From contig VFZC01000007.1 of the NCBI GenBank assembly GCA_016871355.1, positions 1-64,000 of the forward strand: a DNA stretch of 64,000 nucleotides, in the 5' to 3' direction. Under the pieces are notes generated by a model. The model had not been told where the DNA came from, did no database searches, and saw only the letters and a program-made list of their open reading frames with translations. Source of the DNA: Actinomycetota bacterium. Lineage in GTDB: Bacteria; Actinomycetota; Acidimicrobiia; Acidimicrobiales; Ilumatobacteraceae. The position numbers and the translations under genes are program-made. Shown in pieces: positions 44,652-57,400 of this stretch. Position 1 is the stretch's first letter; each line of letters starts with the position of its first letter.

Positions 44652-45286
44652 TCCGACGACGGGGCGTTCGACGACTGGTCGGAAGCGACGTCCACTGCTT
44701 TGGGGGTGCGCAAACCTTGTTCGAGTGCCTCGACCACTTCGGCATCCGGAACGAAGTCGACGATCGGCGGCAAATCGTTCACCGAGTTGATCCCCAACTT
44801 CTCGAGAAACGCCGGCGTGGTCCCCCACATCACGGCCTGACCCGGTCCGGGATCACGTCCGACCTGATCGATGTAGCCACGACTCTGCAAGGTGCGCAGA
44901 ACACCGTCCGGGTCGACTCCGCGAATGGATGCGATCTGACTGCGCGAGATCGGCTGCTTGTAGGCCACGATCGCCAGCGTTTCGAGGGCCGCACCGGAAA
45001 GTCGCGCGCGCTGACCGTCGAGGATGAAGCGCTCCACATAGGGCGCGAGATCACCGCGTGACTGGTACCGATAGCCACCGGCGATGCGCACGAGTTCGAA
45101 TCCGTGACCGGCTTCGTCGTATGCCGACGCCAACGACGCGCACAGTTGGTCGACCACGGCGGCCGGCTGCTCGAGGATCTGCGCCAACAGATCGGTCGGA
45201 ACCGGTTCGGATGCGACGAGGAGAATGGCCTCGAGTGCGCGAACGATCTCGGCGTCGACGGCGCGGGTTGCGGTCTTCTCGGTCAT
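44648..45286 (-). CDS. scpB: Segregation and condensation protein B
   Basis: About 212 residues with two winged-helix domains. ALEAILLVASEPVPTDLLAQ opens the first; LSGAALETLAIVAYKQPISR and QIASIRGVDPDGVLRTLQSR belong to the second, the best conserved part of ScpB. It binds ScpA and SMC in the bacterial condensin complex. The ATG at 45286 lies one base after the scpA stop. The C-terminal Ser/Asn/Pro-rich tail is unconserved. Confidence 0.95.
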   Translation of the reverse strand: MTEKTATRAVDAEIVRALEAILLVASEPVPTDLLAQILEQPAAVVDQLCASLASAYDEAGHGFELVRIAGGYRYQSRGDLAPYVERFILDGQRARLSGAALETLAIVAYKQPISRSQIASIRGVDPDGVLRTLQSRGYIDQVGRDPGPGQAVMWGTTPAFLEKLGINSVNDLPPIVDFVPDAEVVEALEQGLRTPKAVDVASDQSSNAPSSE

Positions 45287-45287
45287 G

Positions 45288-46067
45288 TCATCCTTCGTAG
45301 TCGTCGATGGTGAGGGCGGACACGGAGACGCGATCGTCGCCACCGGTCCACACGATCTGGACGTCGCCGAACTTCTCGCCTTGTTCGAGTTCGACGTGGC
45401 CCTGTTTGAAGAGTTCGAGAAGAGCGAGGAAGCGGACGATCACTTCCAGTCGATCGACGAAATCGCGGGTGAGGCGACGGAACGTGATGCGTTCGACGCG
45501 CGGCAATTCGTCGAGGAGTTCGGCCAACGCATCGGCCACGTTCGCCTTCACGAGCGCCACGTGGTACAGGTCGAGACGGGGTTCGGGTTTGGGCGTGGTG
45601 GCTCGAAGATACGCGGCGTGCACCTGACGTGGCTTCACACCTTCGAGCAGATCGGGCATGAGTTCGACGAAACGCTCGTCGGGGCCGCAGGCCCGCGCGT
45701 ACGACCGATCGGCCTCGTCGGCCAGCCGACCGAACACCTGACCCACGTCCTTGAACGTCTTGCATTCGAGCAACCGAGCCAGGAGCAGATCGCGTTCTTC
45801 CCACAGGGCCAGTTCCTCGTCGAGGTCGACGTCCTCGCGCCCGGGCAGCAGACGCCGGGCCTTCAGTTCGACGAGGGTCGCGGCGATCAACAAGAACTCG
45901 GTGGCCACTTCGAGATCGAGCGACTGCAGCCGCTCGATCTCTTGCAGATAGGCGTCGACGATCGTGGCCAAGTTGACCTCGTGGATGTCGACCTGCTCTT
46001 TCAGGATCAGGTGCAACAAGAGGTCGAAAGGTCCCTCGAAAACCGGGGTGCTGACCTCGACTGCCAT
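45288..46067 (-). CDS. scpA: Segregation and condensation protein A (kleisin)
   Basis: About 259-residue kleisin subunit of the SMC condensin. FEGPFDLLLHLILKEQVDIH is the ScpA N-terminal hallmark that contacts the SMC neck, followed by EFLLIAATLVELKARRLLPG. The C-terminal winged helix (RITFRRLTRDFVDRLEVIVR, FLALLELFKQGHVELEQ) contacts the SMC head. I start it at the ATG at 46067, with TAGCGT 7 nt upstream. It heads a minus-strand series running through dprE2 and is divergent from trpS (81 bp between starts). Confidence 0.95.
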   Translation of the reverse strand: MAVEVSTPVFEGPFDLLLHLILKEQVDIHEVNLATIVDAYLQEIERLQSLDLEVATEFLLIAATLVELKARRLLPGREDVDLDEELALWEERDLLLARLLECKTFKDVGQVFGRLADEADRSYARACGPDERFVELMPDLLEGVKPRQVHAAYLRATTPKPEPRLDLYHVALVKANVADALAELLDELPRVERITFRRLTRDFVDRLEVIVRFLALLELFKQGHVELEQGEKFGDVQIVWTGGDDRVSVSALTIDDYEG

Positions 46068-46074
46068 CGACCCC

Positions 46075-46080
46075 ACGCTA
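46075..46080 (-). promoter_or_regulatory. Leaderless-type -10 box of the scpA-dprE2 series
   Basis: TAGCGT on the minus strand, 7 nt before the scpA ATG. A good match, and the only obvious promoter-like element for the whole 46.07-37.90 kb unit. Confidence 0.5.
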
Positions 46081-46136
46081 ATCGGCCGGGGGTTCCCCGG
46101 ACCGCTAAACACCCGGTTCGCGAGGGTCCCGCCAAT

Positions 46137-46142
46137 TAGCCT
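46137..46142 (+). promoter_or_regulatory. Leaderless-type -10 box of trpS
   Basis: TAGCCT, 6 nt before the GTG at 46149. The short 81-bp divergent gap leaves no room for a T-box or attenuator. Confidence 0.5.
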
Positions 46143-46148
46143 GAGCAG

Positions 46149-47138
46149 GTGGCTCGCGTCCTGTCCTGCATTCAGCCGACGGGCAACGTCCATCTCGGCA
46201 ACTATCTCGGGGCGCTGCGCAATTGGGTCGCCGGCCAGCACGAATGCGATGCGTTCCACGGCATCGTCGATCTGCACGCTCTGACGGTCACCGATTCGCC
46301 CGGTGTGCTCGGACGCAACACTCTCGAATTGGCGGCCACACTCTTCGCCGTCGGACTCGATCCCGACGCGGCAACGGTGTTCGTGCAGAGTCACGTTCCC
46401 GAGCATCCGCAACTGGGCTGGATCATGGAATGCACGGTGTCGTATGGCGAATTGAGCCGAATGACGCAGTTCAAGGACAAGTCCGCCAAACGCGAGGCCG
46501 ACTTCGTTTCGGCTGGCTTGTTCACCTATCCCGCTCTGCAAGCTGCCGACATCTTGTTGTACGACGCCGACGAAGTTCCGGTGGGTGAAGATCAGCGCCA
46601 ACACATCGAGATCACGCGCGACATCGCCGAACGTTTCAACCATCGATTCGGACCTACCTTCACGTTGCCCAAGGTGGTCACCCCCAAGGCCGGCGCCAAA
46701 GTGACCGACCTCCAGGACCCCACGAGCAAGATGTCGAAGTCGTCGAGTTCGGAAGCCGGCATCGTGTACCTCGACGACGACCCGGCCGCGATCATGAAGA
46801 AATTCAAGCGAGCGGTCACCGACTCCGAGTCGGAGGTGCGTTTCGATCGAGCCACCAAGCCAGGTGTGTCGAACCTTCTCGAGATCCTGGCCGCCTGCAC
46901 CGGCCGCACACCCGACGCCGTGGCCGCCGACTACACGCAGTACGGACCGCTCAAGAACGACACCGGTGAAGCCGTCGTCGCGGTTCTCGCTCCGATTCAG
47001 GAGCGCTACCGCGAGTTGCTGGCCGATCGCGCCGAGCTCGCGCGGTTGCTCCGGGTGGGCGCCGACAAGGCCCGAGCCGTCGCGTCACGCACGCTCGAGC
47101 GCGCGTACACCAACATCGGCATCTTGCCGCCCGGCTGA
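46149..47138 (+). CDS. trpS: Tryptophanyl-tRNA synthetase
   Basis: 329-residue class I synthetase of bacterial length. The HIGH-equivalent is PTGNVHLGNYL (10-20), with Asn-Val-His-Leu-Gly as in other bacterial TrpRS. The KMSKS loop is SKMSKSS (193-199). QAADILLYDADEVPVGEDQRQ is the tryptophan-binding region. The start is GTG. It lies alone on the plus strand between two minus-strand core blocks and ends 43 bp before the convergent HD-domain gene, with paired hairpins between. Confidence 0.96.
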   Translation: MARVLSCIQPTGNVHLGNYLGALRNWVAGQHECDAFHGIVDLHALTVTDSPGVLGRNTLELAATLFAVGLDPDAATVFVQSHVPEHPQLGWIMECTVSYGELSRMTQFKDKSAKREADFVSAGLFTYPALQAADILLYDADEVPVGEDQRQHIEITRDIAERFNHRFGPTFTLPKVVTPKAGAKVTDLQDPTSKMSKSSSSEAGIVYLDDDPAAIMKKFKRAVTDSESEVRFDRATKPGVSNLLEILAACTGRTPDAVAADYTQYGPLKNDTGEAVVAVLAPIQERYRELLADRAELARLLRVGADKARAVASRTLERAYTNIGILPPG

Positions 47139-47139
47139 G

Positions 47140-47177
47140 CTGACCCGACGGGTCAGGTGACGCTCGTGAGACGAGCG
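47140..47177. terminator. Twin hairpins between convergent trpS and HD-domain gene
   Basis: Two perfect inverted repeats stand side by side. CTGACCC-GAC-GGGTCAG spans 47140-47156 and CGCTCGT-GAG-ACGAGCG spans 47161-47177. Each has a 7-bp stem and 3-nt loop. There is no T-tract on the plus strand; TTTCG on the minus strand precedes the second repeat. This is consistent with a bidirectional, U-poor terminator of the kind often seen in actinobacteria. Confidence 0.6.
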
Positions 47178-47181
47178 AAAC

Positions 47182-47619
47182 TCAGATTCGGTCAGCCCGT
47201 CGCAGGGCCGTCACCGCGTTGGAGGGTTCGTTGCCCAACATCGCCAGGGTGACCGCAGTCGAACCCGCTTCGCGGCACAGTTCGAGCCCGATCCGCTCGT
47301 GATCGCGATACTCACGCCAACGAGTCGTGCGACTGCCGAGAATCGTCGCCGCCACCCGTTCGAGAGTCGACAACTGCGACACGGTTTTACCGATGTCGTG
47401 CAACAGCGCCGCCGCCATCTCGTCTCGGGTCCACGAGCCCAGGACCTCCAAGCGCCGCGCGACCTGGATCGCGTGACGACGATCGACGTTGCCCAGCCGA
47501 CACCACAGAACGAGCTCGCCATCCAATAGGAACGATTCGGCCCACACTTCGTCGTGAACCGGAGGCGCGGCCGCGGAGAGCGAACCGACGAATCGCTTGA
47601 CGAGATGGAACACGACCAT
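47182..47619 (-). CDS. Small HD-domain protein
   Basis: 145 residues. The His in DRRHAIQVARRLEVLG and the LLHDIGKTVSQLSTLE block give the H...HD metal-binding pattern of the HD superfamily, followed by the later helix EYRDHERIGLELCREAG. It is probably a metal-dependent phosphohydrolase, but the N-terminal part is not of a recognised regulatory type. The ATG at 47619 overlaps the xerD stop (TGATG); a GTG three bases upstream is also possible. In M. tuberculosis no such gene sits between xerD and scpA, so its place here is unusual. Confidence 0.82.
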   Translation of the reverse strand: MVVFHLVKRFVGSLSAAAPPVHDEVWAESFLLDGELVLWCRLGNVDRRHAIQVARRLEVLGSWTRDEMAAALLHDIGKTVSQLSTLERVAATILGSRTTRWREYRDHERIGLELCREAGSTAVTLAMLGNEPSNAVTALRRADRI

Positions 47620-48544
47620 CACTCGCCTCGGCCCACCCGGGCCCGCGGATGAGCGGCGCGGTACTGCTCGAAGATTCGCTCCTGCGACACCTTCGTGTAC
47701 ACCTGCGTGGTGGAGATGGACGCGTGACCGAGCATCTCTTGAACGATGCGTAGGTCGGCGCCGTGATCGAGCATGTGCGTGGCGCACGAATGACGAAGTA
47801 CGTGAGGCGAGAGATGTCCGGCCAATCCGGCCCGCTCGCCGTGTCGAGTCACCGCCGCCCAGGCGGCCTGGCGCGAGAGTCGACCACCGCGACGATCGAG
47901 GAACACCGCTTCGGCATCACCCCGCCGCTTCCACCGAGCGGGAACGAGATCGGGACGGCCACCGGTCAACCACTGTTCGAGGGCCTGTCGTGCGCACGAG
48001 CCCACCGGAACCAAGCGTTCCTTCGAGCCCTTGCCGTACAGGCGAACCAGACCCGACTCGAGATCGAGGTCACCGAGCGACAAGCCACAGGCCTCGGAGA
48101 TGCGCGCGCCCGTCGCGTACAGGAACTCGAGCAAGGCACGATCTCGGCGCGCCACCGCGTCGTCGCCCACCACGGCGCCGATCAAACGCGACACGTCGTC
48201 CTCACTCAGGGGTTTGGGAATCCCGGCCGGCACACGCACACCGTCGAGGTCGGCGGTCGGATCGTCACGCCGTCGACTCTCGGCCACCAAGAAGCGATGG
48301 AAGTTGCGCACCGCGGCCAACTGACGGGCCACACTGGATGCCGCCGCTTCGGCACGACGCTCAGCGACGAAAGCATCGATGTCGGTTGCGTTCACGTCGA
48401 GCACCGACTTCTTGCGGCCGCGCAACCATTCGCAGTAACCGGACAGATCACGCCGGTAGGCCGCCACCGTGTTCGACGAGCGTCCCCGTTCGGCAACCAA
48501 CCACGACAGGTACTCTTCCGCGTCGATCGGGAGTTCGGAGCGGG

Positions 48545-48548
<4 letters not shown>
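47619..48548 (-). CDS. xerD: Tyrosine recombinase XerD
   Basis: 309-residue site-specific recombinase. The N-terminal SAM-like core-binding domain (PIDAEEYLSWLVAERGRSSN) is followed by the catalytic domain with R149 (ATGARISE), K173 (YGKGSKERLVP), H249 and R252 (SPHVLRHS), H275 (EMLGHASIST) and the nucleophile Y284 (TQVYTKVS). All six catalytic residues are present. It resolves chromosome dimers with XerC at dif. Its position after pyrG and nudix is the conserved actinobacterial one and supports XerD rather than a phage integrase. Overlap with the nudix gene is ATGA. Confidence 0.95.
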
Positions 48549-52424
<3,876 letters not shown>

Positions 52425-52426
52425 GG

Positions 52427-53290
52427 TCAGCGGTCGGCCAGGCCGAACTTGGTCTTCAGGATCTGATGGAAGCGCCGGGCGTGCAGGCGTACGAACACCG
52501 CCGGCTGCTTCGATTCGCGACAGACGATTCGATCACCCGGTCGGAGTTCACCGAGGAATTCGCCGTCGACGGCCAAACCAACCGGACGCGAGCCGGTGAC
52601 AGTGACGACGACGGCCTCATCGGGCCCGAGGACGAGAGAACGATCGAACAACATGTGCGGTGACAATGGTGTGACGAGGACGGCCCGCAAGAGCGGCGAC
52701 ACGATCGGACCGCGCGCCGACAACGAGTACGCCGTCGAGCCGGTGGGTGTGGCCACGATGAGACCGTCGGCTTGATACGTGGTGAACGGCGCTCCGTCGA
52801 TGTCGACAGCCAGGCGCACGGTGTGGCCGGCCGTGAGTTTCTCGAGCGACGCCTCGTTGAGCGCGCGATGCCGCTCGACCGCTCCGGCTCGATGCACCTC
52901 CACGTCGATCACGGTGCGCGACTCGAGTGAATGACGTCCGGCCATCACGTCGTCGAGAGCGGAGATGATGGCCGGCGGTTCGACCTCGGAGAGATAGCCG
53001 AGCAGACCCACGTTCACACCGAGAACCGGAACGTCACGGCCGGCAATCAACTTGACCGTGCGCAACATGGTCCCGTCGCCACCGATGCTCAGCGCCAGGG
53101 TCACCGACCCGATGTCGGTGAGATCGGCCACCTGCGACGCCGCCAACCCGAGATGTGCGCGGTCGTCGGCGGTGGCGACCACACGGTGTCCCCGCTCGAG
53201 CAACCACTCGACGGCCCGATGCGCGACACCGTCGGCCTCGTCGCGATCGGCGTGGCCGACGACGAGCACGGTGTGCGTGGCGCCGCTCAT
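52427..53290 (-). CDS. nadK: NAD kinase
   Basis: 287-residue ATP/polyphosphate-NAD kinase. LSIGGDGTMLRTVKL has the GGDG motif at 70-73; VPVLGVNVGLLGYLSEVEP and the NE/D stretch RALNEASLEKL follow. GLIVATPTGSTAYSLSARGP is the C-terminal substrate loop. It makes NADP from NAD in the cytoplasm. ATGA overlap joins it to tlyA, and recN follows by 2 bp. Confidence 0.95.
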   Translation of the reverse strand: MSGATHTVLVVGHADRDEADGVAHRAVEWLLERGHRVVATADDRAHLGLAASQVADLTDIGSVTLALSIGGDGTMLRTVKLIAGRDVPVLGVNVGLLGYLSEVEPPAIISALDDVMAGRHSLESRTVIDVEVHRAGAVERHRALNEASLEKLTAGHTVRLAVDIDGAPFTTYQADGLIVATPTGSTAYSLSARGPIVSPLLRAVLVTPLSPHMLFDRSLVLGPDEAVVVTVTGSRPVGLAVDGEFLGELRPGDRIVCRESKQPAVFVRLHARRFHQILKTKFGLADR

Positions 53291-54042
53291 GGCGACAGTC
53301 TCGCACGAACCCTCGCGTGCAGGAGGAACTCTTTGTTGCCTTCACCACCCGTGATGGGCGACTCGACCAGGCCCACTACATCGGCGCCGGCCTCACGGAA
53401 CGCGTCGCTCACCGCATCACACGCCTGGCGATGCAATTCGGGGTCGGTGACGACACCCTGGCCCCGACTCACCTCACGCCGACCCACCTCGAATTGCGGC
53501 TTCACGAGCACCGCGAGGTCGGCTCCGTCACGAGCCATACCCACCAACGCACTCGCCACGACGGTGAGCGAGATGAACGACAAGTCGGCCACCACCAGAT
53601 CGACTCGCCCGCCGTACCGATCGGGGTCGATCTCGCGCACGTTGACGCGTTCGACGACGTCGACCCTTTCGTCGTGACGAATCTTCGGATGGAGCTGCCC
53701 GTGTCCCACGTCGAGCGCGATCACCCGCCGCGCACCGCGTTGCAGCAGACAGTCGGTGAACCCACCGGTGGATGCGCCGGCATCGAGCACCACACGGTCG
53801 GTCACGTCGATCGCGAACGAATTCAACGCGTGATCGAGTTTCTCGCCGCCACGACTCACGAAACGGGCGGGCGGACCACTCACGACGACGGCATCGCCGG
53901 GGTCGACGAGGCGTGACGACTTGTCGGCGATCGCGCCGTTCACCAGAACACGATGCTCGTCGATGAGTGTCGACGCCTCCGTGCGACTCGACACCAGTCC
54001 GCGTCGCACCAATTCGGTGTCGAGTCTCTGACGGCGTGTCAC
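53287..54042 (-). CDS. tlyA: TlyA family rRNA 2'-O-methyltransferase / haemolysin-like protein
   Basis: 251 residues. The N-terminal S4 domain starts QRLDTELVRRGLVSSRTEAS. The FtsJ-like Rossmann domain has RFVSRGGEKLDHALNSFAID, VVLDAGASTGGFTDCLLQRG (SAM-binding) and LVVADLSFISLTVVASALV. In mycobacteria TlyA methylates both 16S and 23S rRNA and sets capreomycin sensitivity; the same is likely here. The GTG at 54042 overlaps the HAD stop (GTGA). An extra upstream in-frame stretch reads into the HAD gene and was discarded. Confidence 0.94.
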   Translation of the reverse strand: MTRRQRLDTELVRRGLVSSRTEASTLIDEHRVLVNGAIADKSSRLVDPGDAVVVSGPPARFVSRGGEKLDHALNSFAIDVTDRVVLDAGASTGGFTDCLLQRGARRVIALDVGHGQLHPKIRHDERVDVVERVNVREIDPDRYGGRVDLVVADLSFISLTVVASALVGMARDGADLAVLVKPQFEVGRREVSRGQGVVTDPELHRQACDAVSDAFREAGADVVGLVESPITGGEGNKEFLLHARVRARLSP

Positions 54043-54836
54043 GACGACTCGATCAACCAGCGGGCCACCGCAGCGAGGTCGGCCACGTCGACGTGCACCT
54101 CGACGCCATCGGCATCGAAAGCGGCCCGACCCGTACCCGCGGGTGTGACACCCGAACGCACCAACGCGTAGCGGCACCCGAGGGTGCGTGCGAACAGCCC
54201 GTCGGTGGAGGGTCGATCACCGACCATGACGGCATCAGCCGGCAAGCCTCCCAGTAGATCGCGTACCACCGTCGCCATCGCGGTGTGCGGCTTGCCCGCG
54301 ATCACGGGATTGACACCGGCCGCAGTAGCGATCGCCGCGACGATGGATCCGCCACCCGGGATCGGTCCATCGGGCGTGGGATAGGTCGCATCATCATTGG
54401 TGGCGATGAGACGCGCGCCCCGGCGCACCGCTCCGGCCGCGCGGCGCATGATCTCGTAATCGAAGTGGCGATGGAAGCCCACCATCACGGCGTCGATCGG
54501 CGACGAGTCGGCCACGTCGTGCGGAACCGAGATCGCTCCCCGCGCGCCGATGGCTTCTTCGACACCCGGACCACCACACACCAGAATTCGCTCACCGGCT
54601 TCCACGAGCCGAGCCCCGGCCAGCGCCGACGTGACCACGTCACCATCGGCGGGCACTCCGACGGCCGCCAACGCGCGCTCTTGTTCGGCGACCGTGGCCG
54701 ACGAATTGTTGGTGACGAACAGAACCCGATGACCCCGGGCGCGGAGTGCGGCGATGGCCTCGGCCGAACCCGCGATGGGCCGATGCGCGAGCCAGACCAC
54801 ACCATCGAGATCACACAGAACCGGAACGGGGCTCAC
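54039..54836 (-). CDS. HAD-IIA phosphatase (NagD/Rv1692-like)
   Basis: 265 residues. Motif I is VLCDLDGVVWLAHRPIAGSA, motif II FVTNNSSATVAEQER, motif III includes VIAGKPHTAMA, and motif IV is AVMVGDRPSTDGLFARTLGC. The intact C2-type cap is the NagD group layout. In M. tuberculosis the gene before tlyA (Rv1692) encodes a glycerol-3-phosphate phosphatase used in lipid recycling; synteny makes that function likely here. I chose the GTG at 54836 because longer readings overlap the divergent gene's leader and are unconserved. Confidence 0.9.
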   Translation of the reverse strand: MSPVPVLCDLDGVVWLAHRPIAGSAEAIAALRARGHRVLFVTNNSSATVAEQERALAAVGVPADGDVVTSALAGARLVEAGERILVCGGPGVEEAIGARGAISVPHDVADSSPIDAVMVGFHRHFDYEIMRRAAGAVRRGARLIATNDDATYPTPDGPIPGGGSIVAAIATAAGVNPVIAGKPHTAMATVVRDLLGGLPADAVMVGDRPSTDGLFARTLGCRYALVRSGVTPAGTGRAAFDADGVEVHVDVADLAAVARWLIESS

Positions 54837-54862
54837 GGGTAGTGATCCTGCCACCTCCGTGC

Positions 54863-54868
54863 CAACCT
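54863..54868 (+). promoter_or_regulatory. Leaderless-type -10 box of the DUF1015 gene
   Basis: CAACCT, 6 nt before the GTG at 54875. A weak match at the first base, but it helps select this start. Confidence 0.3.
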
Positions 54869-54874
54869 GTACGG

Positions 54875-56065
54875 GTGCCCCGTTTCGAACCGTTCCGCGC
54901 CCTTCGCTACGACCACTCGTCGCCGAGCGACCTCCAGGCCGTGATGGCACCGCCGTACGACGTGTTGTCCGACGCCGATCGGGCCGAATTGGCCGGACGC
55001 CATCCACACAACATCGTGCACGTCGACGTTCCGATGGAGGCCGACGGTCCGGGCCGTTACGACGCCGCCGCCCGAACCCTGCGCGACTGGATCGATCGCG
55101 GTGTCGTGCGGCTCGACCCTTCCCCGTCGTTCACCATCTACCGCATGGACTTCACCGATGAGTCGGGACGTCGTCGCCGCACGTCGGGTGTGATCGGTGC
55201 CCTCGAAGTGGTCGACGAAGGGGCTGGTGGCGTGCTCCCCCACGAGCGCACCACGCCGAAGGCCAAAACCGATCGACTCGACCTCACTCGTGCGACGCGC
55301 ACCAATCTGTCGCCGGTCTGGGGACTGTCGCTCACACCCGGCCTCACCGCTCTCCTCGACGAACCGGGCGAGCCCATGGGATCGGTCGAGTTCGAGGGCG
55401 TCGTTCACACGTTCGAACGAGTGATCGACCCGAGTCGGGTGAACGCCATCGCTCGGGCCGTCGGGTCGCACGACGTGGTGATCGCCGATGGTCACCACCG
55501 CTACGCGATCAGCCGGACGTTCCGCGACGAGGAGCGTGCTGCCGGCCGCACGGTCGACACCACCATGACCTACGTGGGCGAGTTGATCGCCGAGCAGTTG
55601 AGTGTCGACGCGATCCATCGTCTCTACTCGGGCATCTCCTTCACCGATCTGCGCGCGGCCCTGGCGTCGTCGTTCGACATCGAACCCCTCGGAGCCGTGA
55701 CGCCGGCCGTGACGTCCACCATGCGCGACCGCGGCGCCCTCGTACTGGTGGCCCCCGACGGCACCGGCGAACTCCTCGTTCCGCGAGCCGACTCATTCGC
55801 CGGTGTGCGCGATCTCGACGGCGCGCGTCTCGAGCACGCCCTGGCCGACGTCGCGCACGACGTGACCTACCAACACGGCGTCACGAACGTGGTCGGCATC
55901 GTGGCCACTCGCGGTTCGATCACGGCCGGAGTTCTCATCCGGCCGGTGTCGGTCGCCGAGATCAGGCGAACCGCCGACGAAGGATTGTTGATGCCGCCGA
56001 AGTCGACTTTCTTCACACCGAAGTTGCGCACCGGTCCGGTGCTGCGACCGGTGGACGCGAACTGA
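54875..56065 (+). CDS. DUF1015 family protein
   Basis: 396 residues. The opening RFEPFRALRYD and the block MAPPYDVLSDADRAELAGRH are the DUF1015 hallmark, followed by PHERTTPKAKTDRLDL, the catalytic-looking IADGHHRYAIS (205-210) and the end LMPPKSTFFTPKLRTG. Members have a ParB/sulfiredoxin-like fold, and a serine-kinase activity has been reported for some relatives; I do not assume it here. The GTG at 54875 gives a protein with the conserved start; upstream frames add only junk. It is divergent from the HAD phosphatase and converges closely (6 bp) on the aldolase gene. Confidence 0.9.
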   Translation: MPRFEPFRALRYDHSSPSDLQAVMAPPYDVLSDADRAELAGRHPHNIVHVDVPMEADGPGRYDAAARTLRDWIDRGVVRLDPSPSFTIYRMDFTDESGRRRRTSGVIGALEVVDEGAGGVLPHERTTPKAKTDRLDLTRATRTNLSPVWGLSLTPGLTALLDEPGEPMGSVEFEGVVHTFERVIDPSRVNAIARAVGSHDVVIADGHHRYAISRTFRDEERAAGRTVDTTMTYVGELIAEQLSVDAIHRLYSGISFTDLRAALASSFDIEPLGAVTPAVTSTMRDRGALVLVAPDGTGELLVPRADSFAGVRDLDGARLEHALADVAHDVTYQHGVTNVVGIVATRGSITAGVLIRPVSVAEIRRTADEGLLMPPKSTFFTPKLRTGPVLRPVDAN

Positions 56066-56071
56066 CCGACC

Positions 56072-56959
56072 TCAGGTGAGCGACGCGGCGTAGATGCTGG
56101 CGATGGCCGCGTCGAGTGCGGCGTCGAACTCGGCGTCCGACTGCTGGGCCGACAAACCCTCGGTGAGGGCGCGCGAGAAGCTGGCGATCACACCGTGGTT
56201 GTGACTCAACTTCGTGTTGGCGTCGTCGCGTGAGTAACCACCCGAGAGCGCAACGACCCGCAGCACACTCGGATGCCTCACGAGATCGAGGTAGAAGTCG
56301 TCGATGGACGGCAGTGTGAGTTTGAGCATCACGGGCTGATCGGCCGGCTGGCGATTCAACTCGGCCAACAGTTCGTCGCGCAGGATCTTCTCGGCCTCGG
56401 CCTTGTTCGGACTATGAATGTCGACTTCGGGCTCGATGATCGGCACGAGTCCGTGGCCGAGGATCTGGCGTCCGACGGCGAACTGCTGCGCGACCACGGC
56501 CTTGATTCCGGCCGGGTCGGCCAACTTGATGACCGAGCGCATCTTGGTACCGAAGATCCCCTTGGCCACCGCGCGAGTGAGCAGCGCATCGAGATCGGGC
56601 ATGGGCTTCATGATCTGCGCACCATCGACCTCGTCGGCCAGGCCCTTGTCGACCTTCAGGAACGGCACGACCTTCTTGACGGTCCAGAGGTAGTCGGCAC
56701 TACCACGACCCTCGATGTTGCGATCCATGGTGCCTTCGAAGAGGATCGCGCCGAGAATCCGGTCGCCGTTGAACACTCGGCTGGTGATCATGCGCGACCG
56801 CATGCCGTGGATGAGATCGAACATTTGCGCGTCACCGGAATATTCGCTCTCGGCGATGCCGTAGAGCTTGAGCGCCTTGGGAGTGCTGCCGCCGCTCTGG
56901 TCGAGCGCGGCGATGAATCCTTTGGCGCCGCGCAGGCGTTCGAGTTGCTCGGCGTTCAT
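56072..56959 (-). CDS. fda: Fructose-bisphosphate aldolase class I
   Basis: 295-residue Schiff-base aldolase. [40 protein letters not shown] and [20 protein letters not shown] are conserved landmarks. The Schiff-base lysine is K213 in [10 protein letters not shown], and [15 protein letters not shown] forms the phosphate site. It would act in glycolysis/gluconeogenesis. Most actinobacteria rely on class II enzymes, so class I here is noteworthy but known. The ATG at 56959 follows AAAGGTGA (good ribosome site). It lies 38 bp after the SSB-like gene. Confidence 0.93.
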   Translation of the reverse strand: MNAEQLERLRGAKGFIAALDQSGGSTPKALKLYGIAESEYSGDAQMFDLIHGMRSRMITSRVFNGDRILGAILFEGTMDRNIEGRGSADYLWTVKKVVPFLKVDKGLADEVDGAQIMKPMPDLDALLTRAVAKGIFGTKMRSVIKLADPAGIKAVVAQQFAVGRQILGHGLVPIIEPEVDIHSPNKAEAEKILRDELLAELNRQPADQPVMLKLTLPSIDDFYLDLVRHPSVLRVVALSGGYSRDDANTKLSHNHGVIASFSRALTEGLSAQQSDAEFDAALDAAIASIYAASLT

Positions 56960-56997
56960 TCCGTCACCTTTCGATCGAGACGGGCCGAGCGTAGTTC

Positions 56998-57378
56998 TCA
57001 TACCACGAGCGTTCCGAGAACCCGGCGTACCTCGGTGATGTGGCGTTCGACTCGGCTGCGCTGGCCAGCCGGAACGACCTCGTGAGCCACCACTTCGGTG
57101 CGACTTCCCGGGCCATTGGCCCCACGGAAGAATCGTCGGCGAACCTCGCCGATCACCACCACGTCCGAACCCGCCTTCAGTTTTTCGAGTTCGGCCACCC
57201 GCTTCGGATCGACCACGGTGACTGGCGCCGATCGACGAGAGCCTTCCTCGTAATCGGTGGTGACTTCGAGCGTGACGGCGGTACTGCCGGACGCGAGTTC
57301 GCGCCACACCGGATCGCTGCTGAGAGAGCCGTTGAGAACGACGATGTTGTTCACGAGGGACGTGAAGTCAGTTGCCAT
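56998..57378 (-). CDS. SSB-like OB-fold protein
   Basis: 126 residues starting [20 protein letters not shown], which gives the strand pattern of single-strand-DNA-binding proteins. The middle ([20 protein letters not shown]) matches the OB loop region. The protein ends RRVLGTLVV and lacks the acidic DDDIPF-like tip, so it is probably not the replicative SSB but an accessory OB-fold protein. The ATG at 57378 has CACTCT 5 nt upstream. It is flanked by the TPR protein (22 bp upstream) and aldolase. Confidence 0.7.
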   Translation of the reverse strand: MATDFTSLVNNIVVLNGSLSSDPVWRELASGSTAVTLEVTTDYEEGSRRSAPVTVVDPKRVAELEKLKAGSDVVVIGEVRRRFFRGANGPGSRTEVVAHEVVPAGQRSRVERHITEVRRVLGTLVV

Positions 57379-57383
57379 GCCCC

Positions 57384-57389
57384 AGAGTG
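57384..57389 (-). promoter_or_regulatory. Leaderless-type -10 box of the SSB-like gene
   Basis: CACTCT on the minus strand, 5 nt before the ATG at 57378. Slightly short spacing compared with the other boxes. Confidence 0.3.
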
Positions 57390-57400
57390 GGACGACGGTG

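Noticed and set aside
46068-46148. Possible T-box or trp attenuator before trpS
   Set aside because: Only 81 bp separate the divergent starts, there is no Trp-rich leader peptide or T-box sequence, and a -10 box sits 6 nt from the start.
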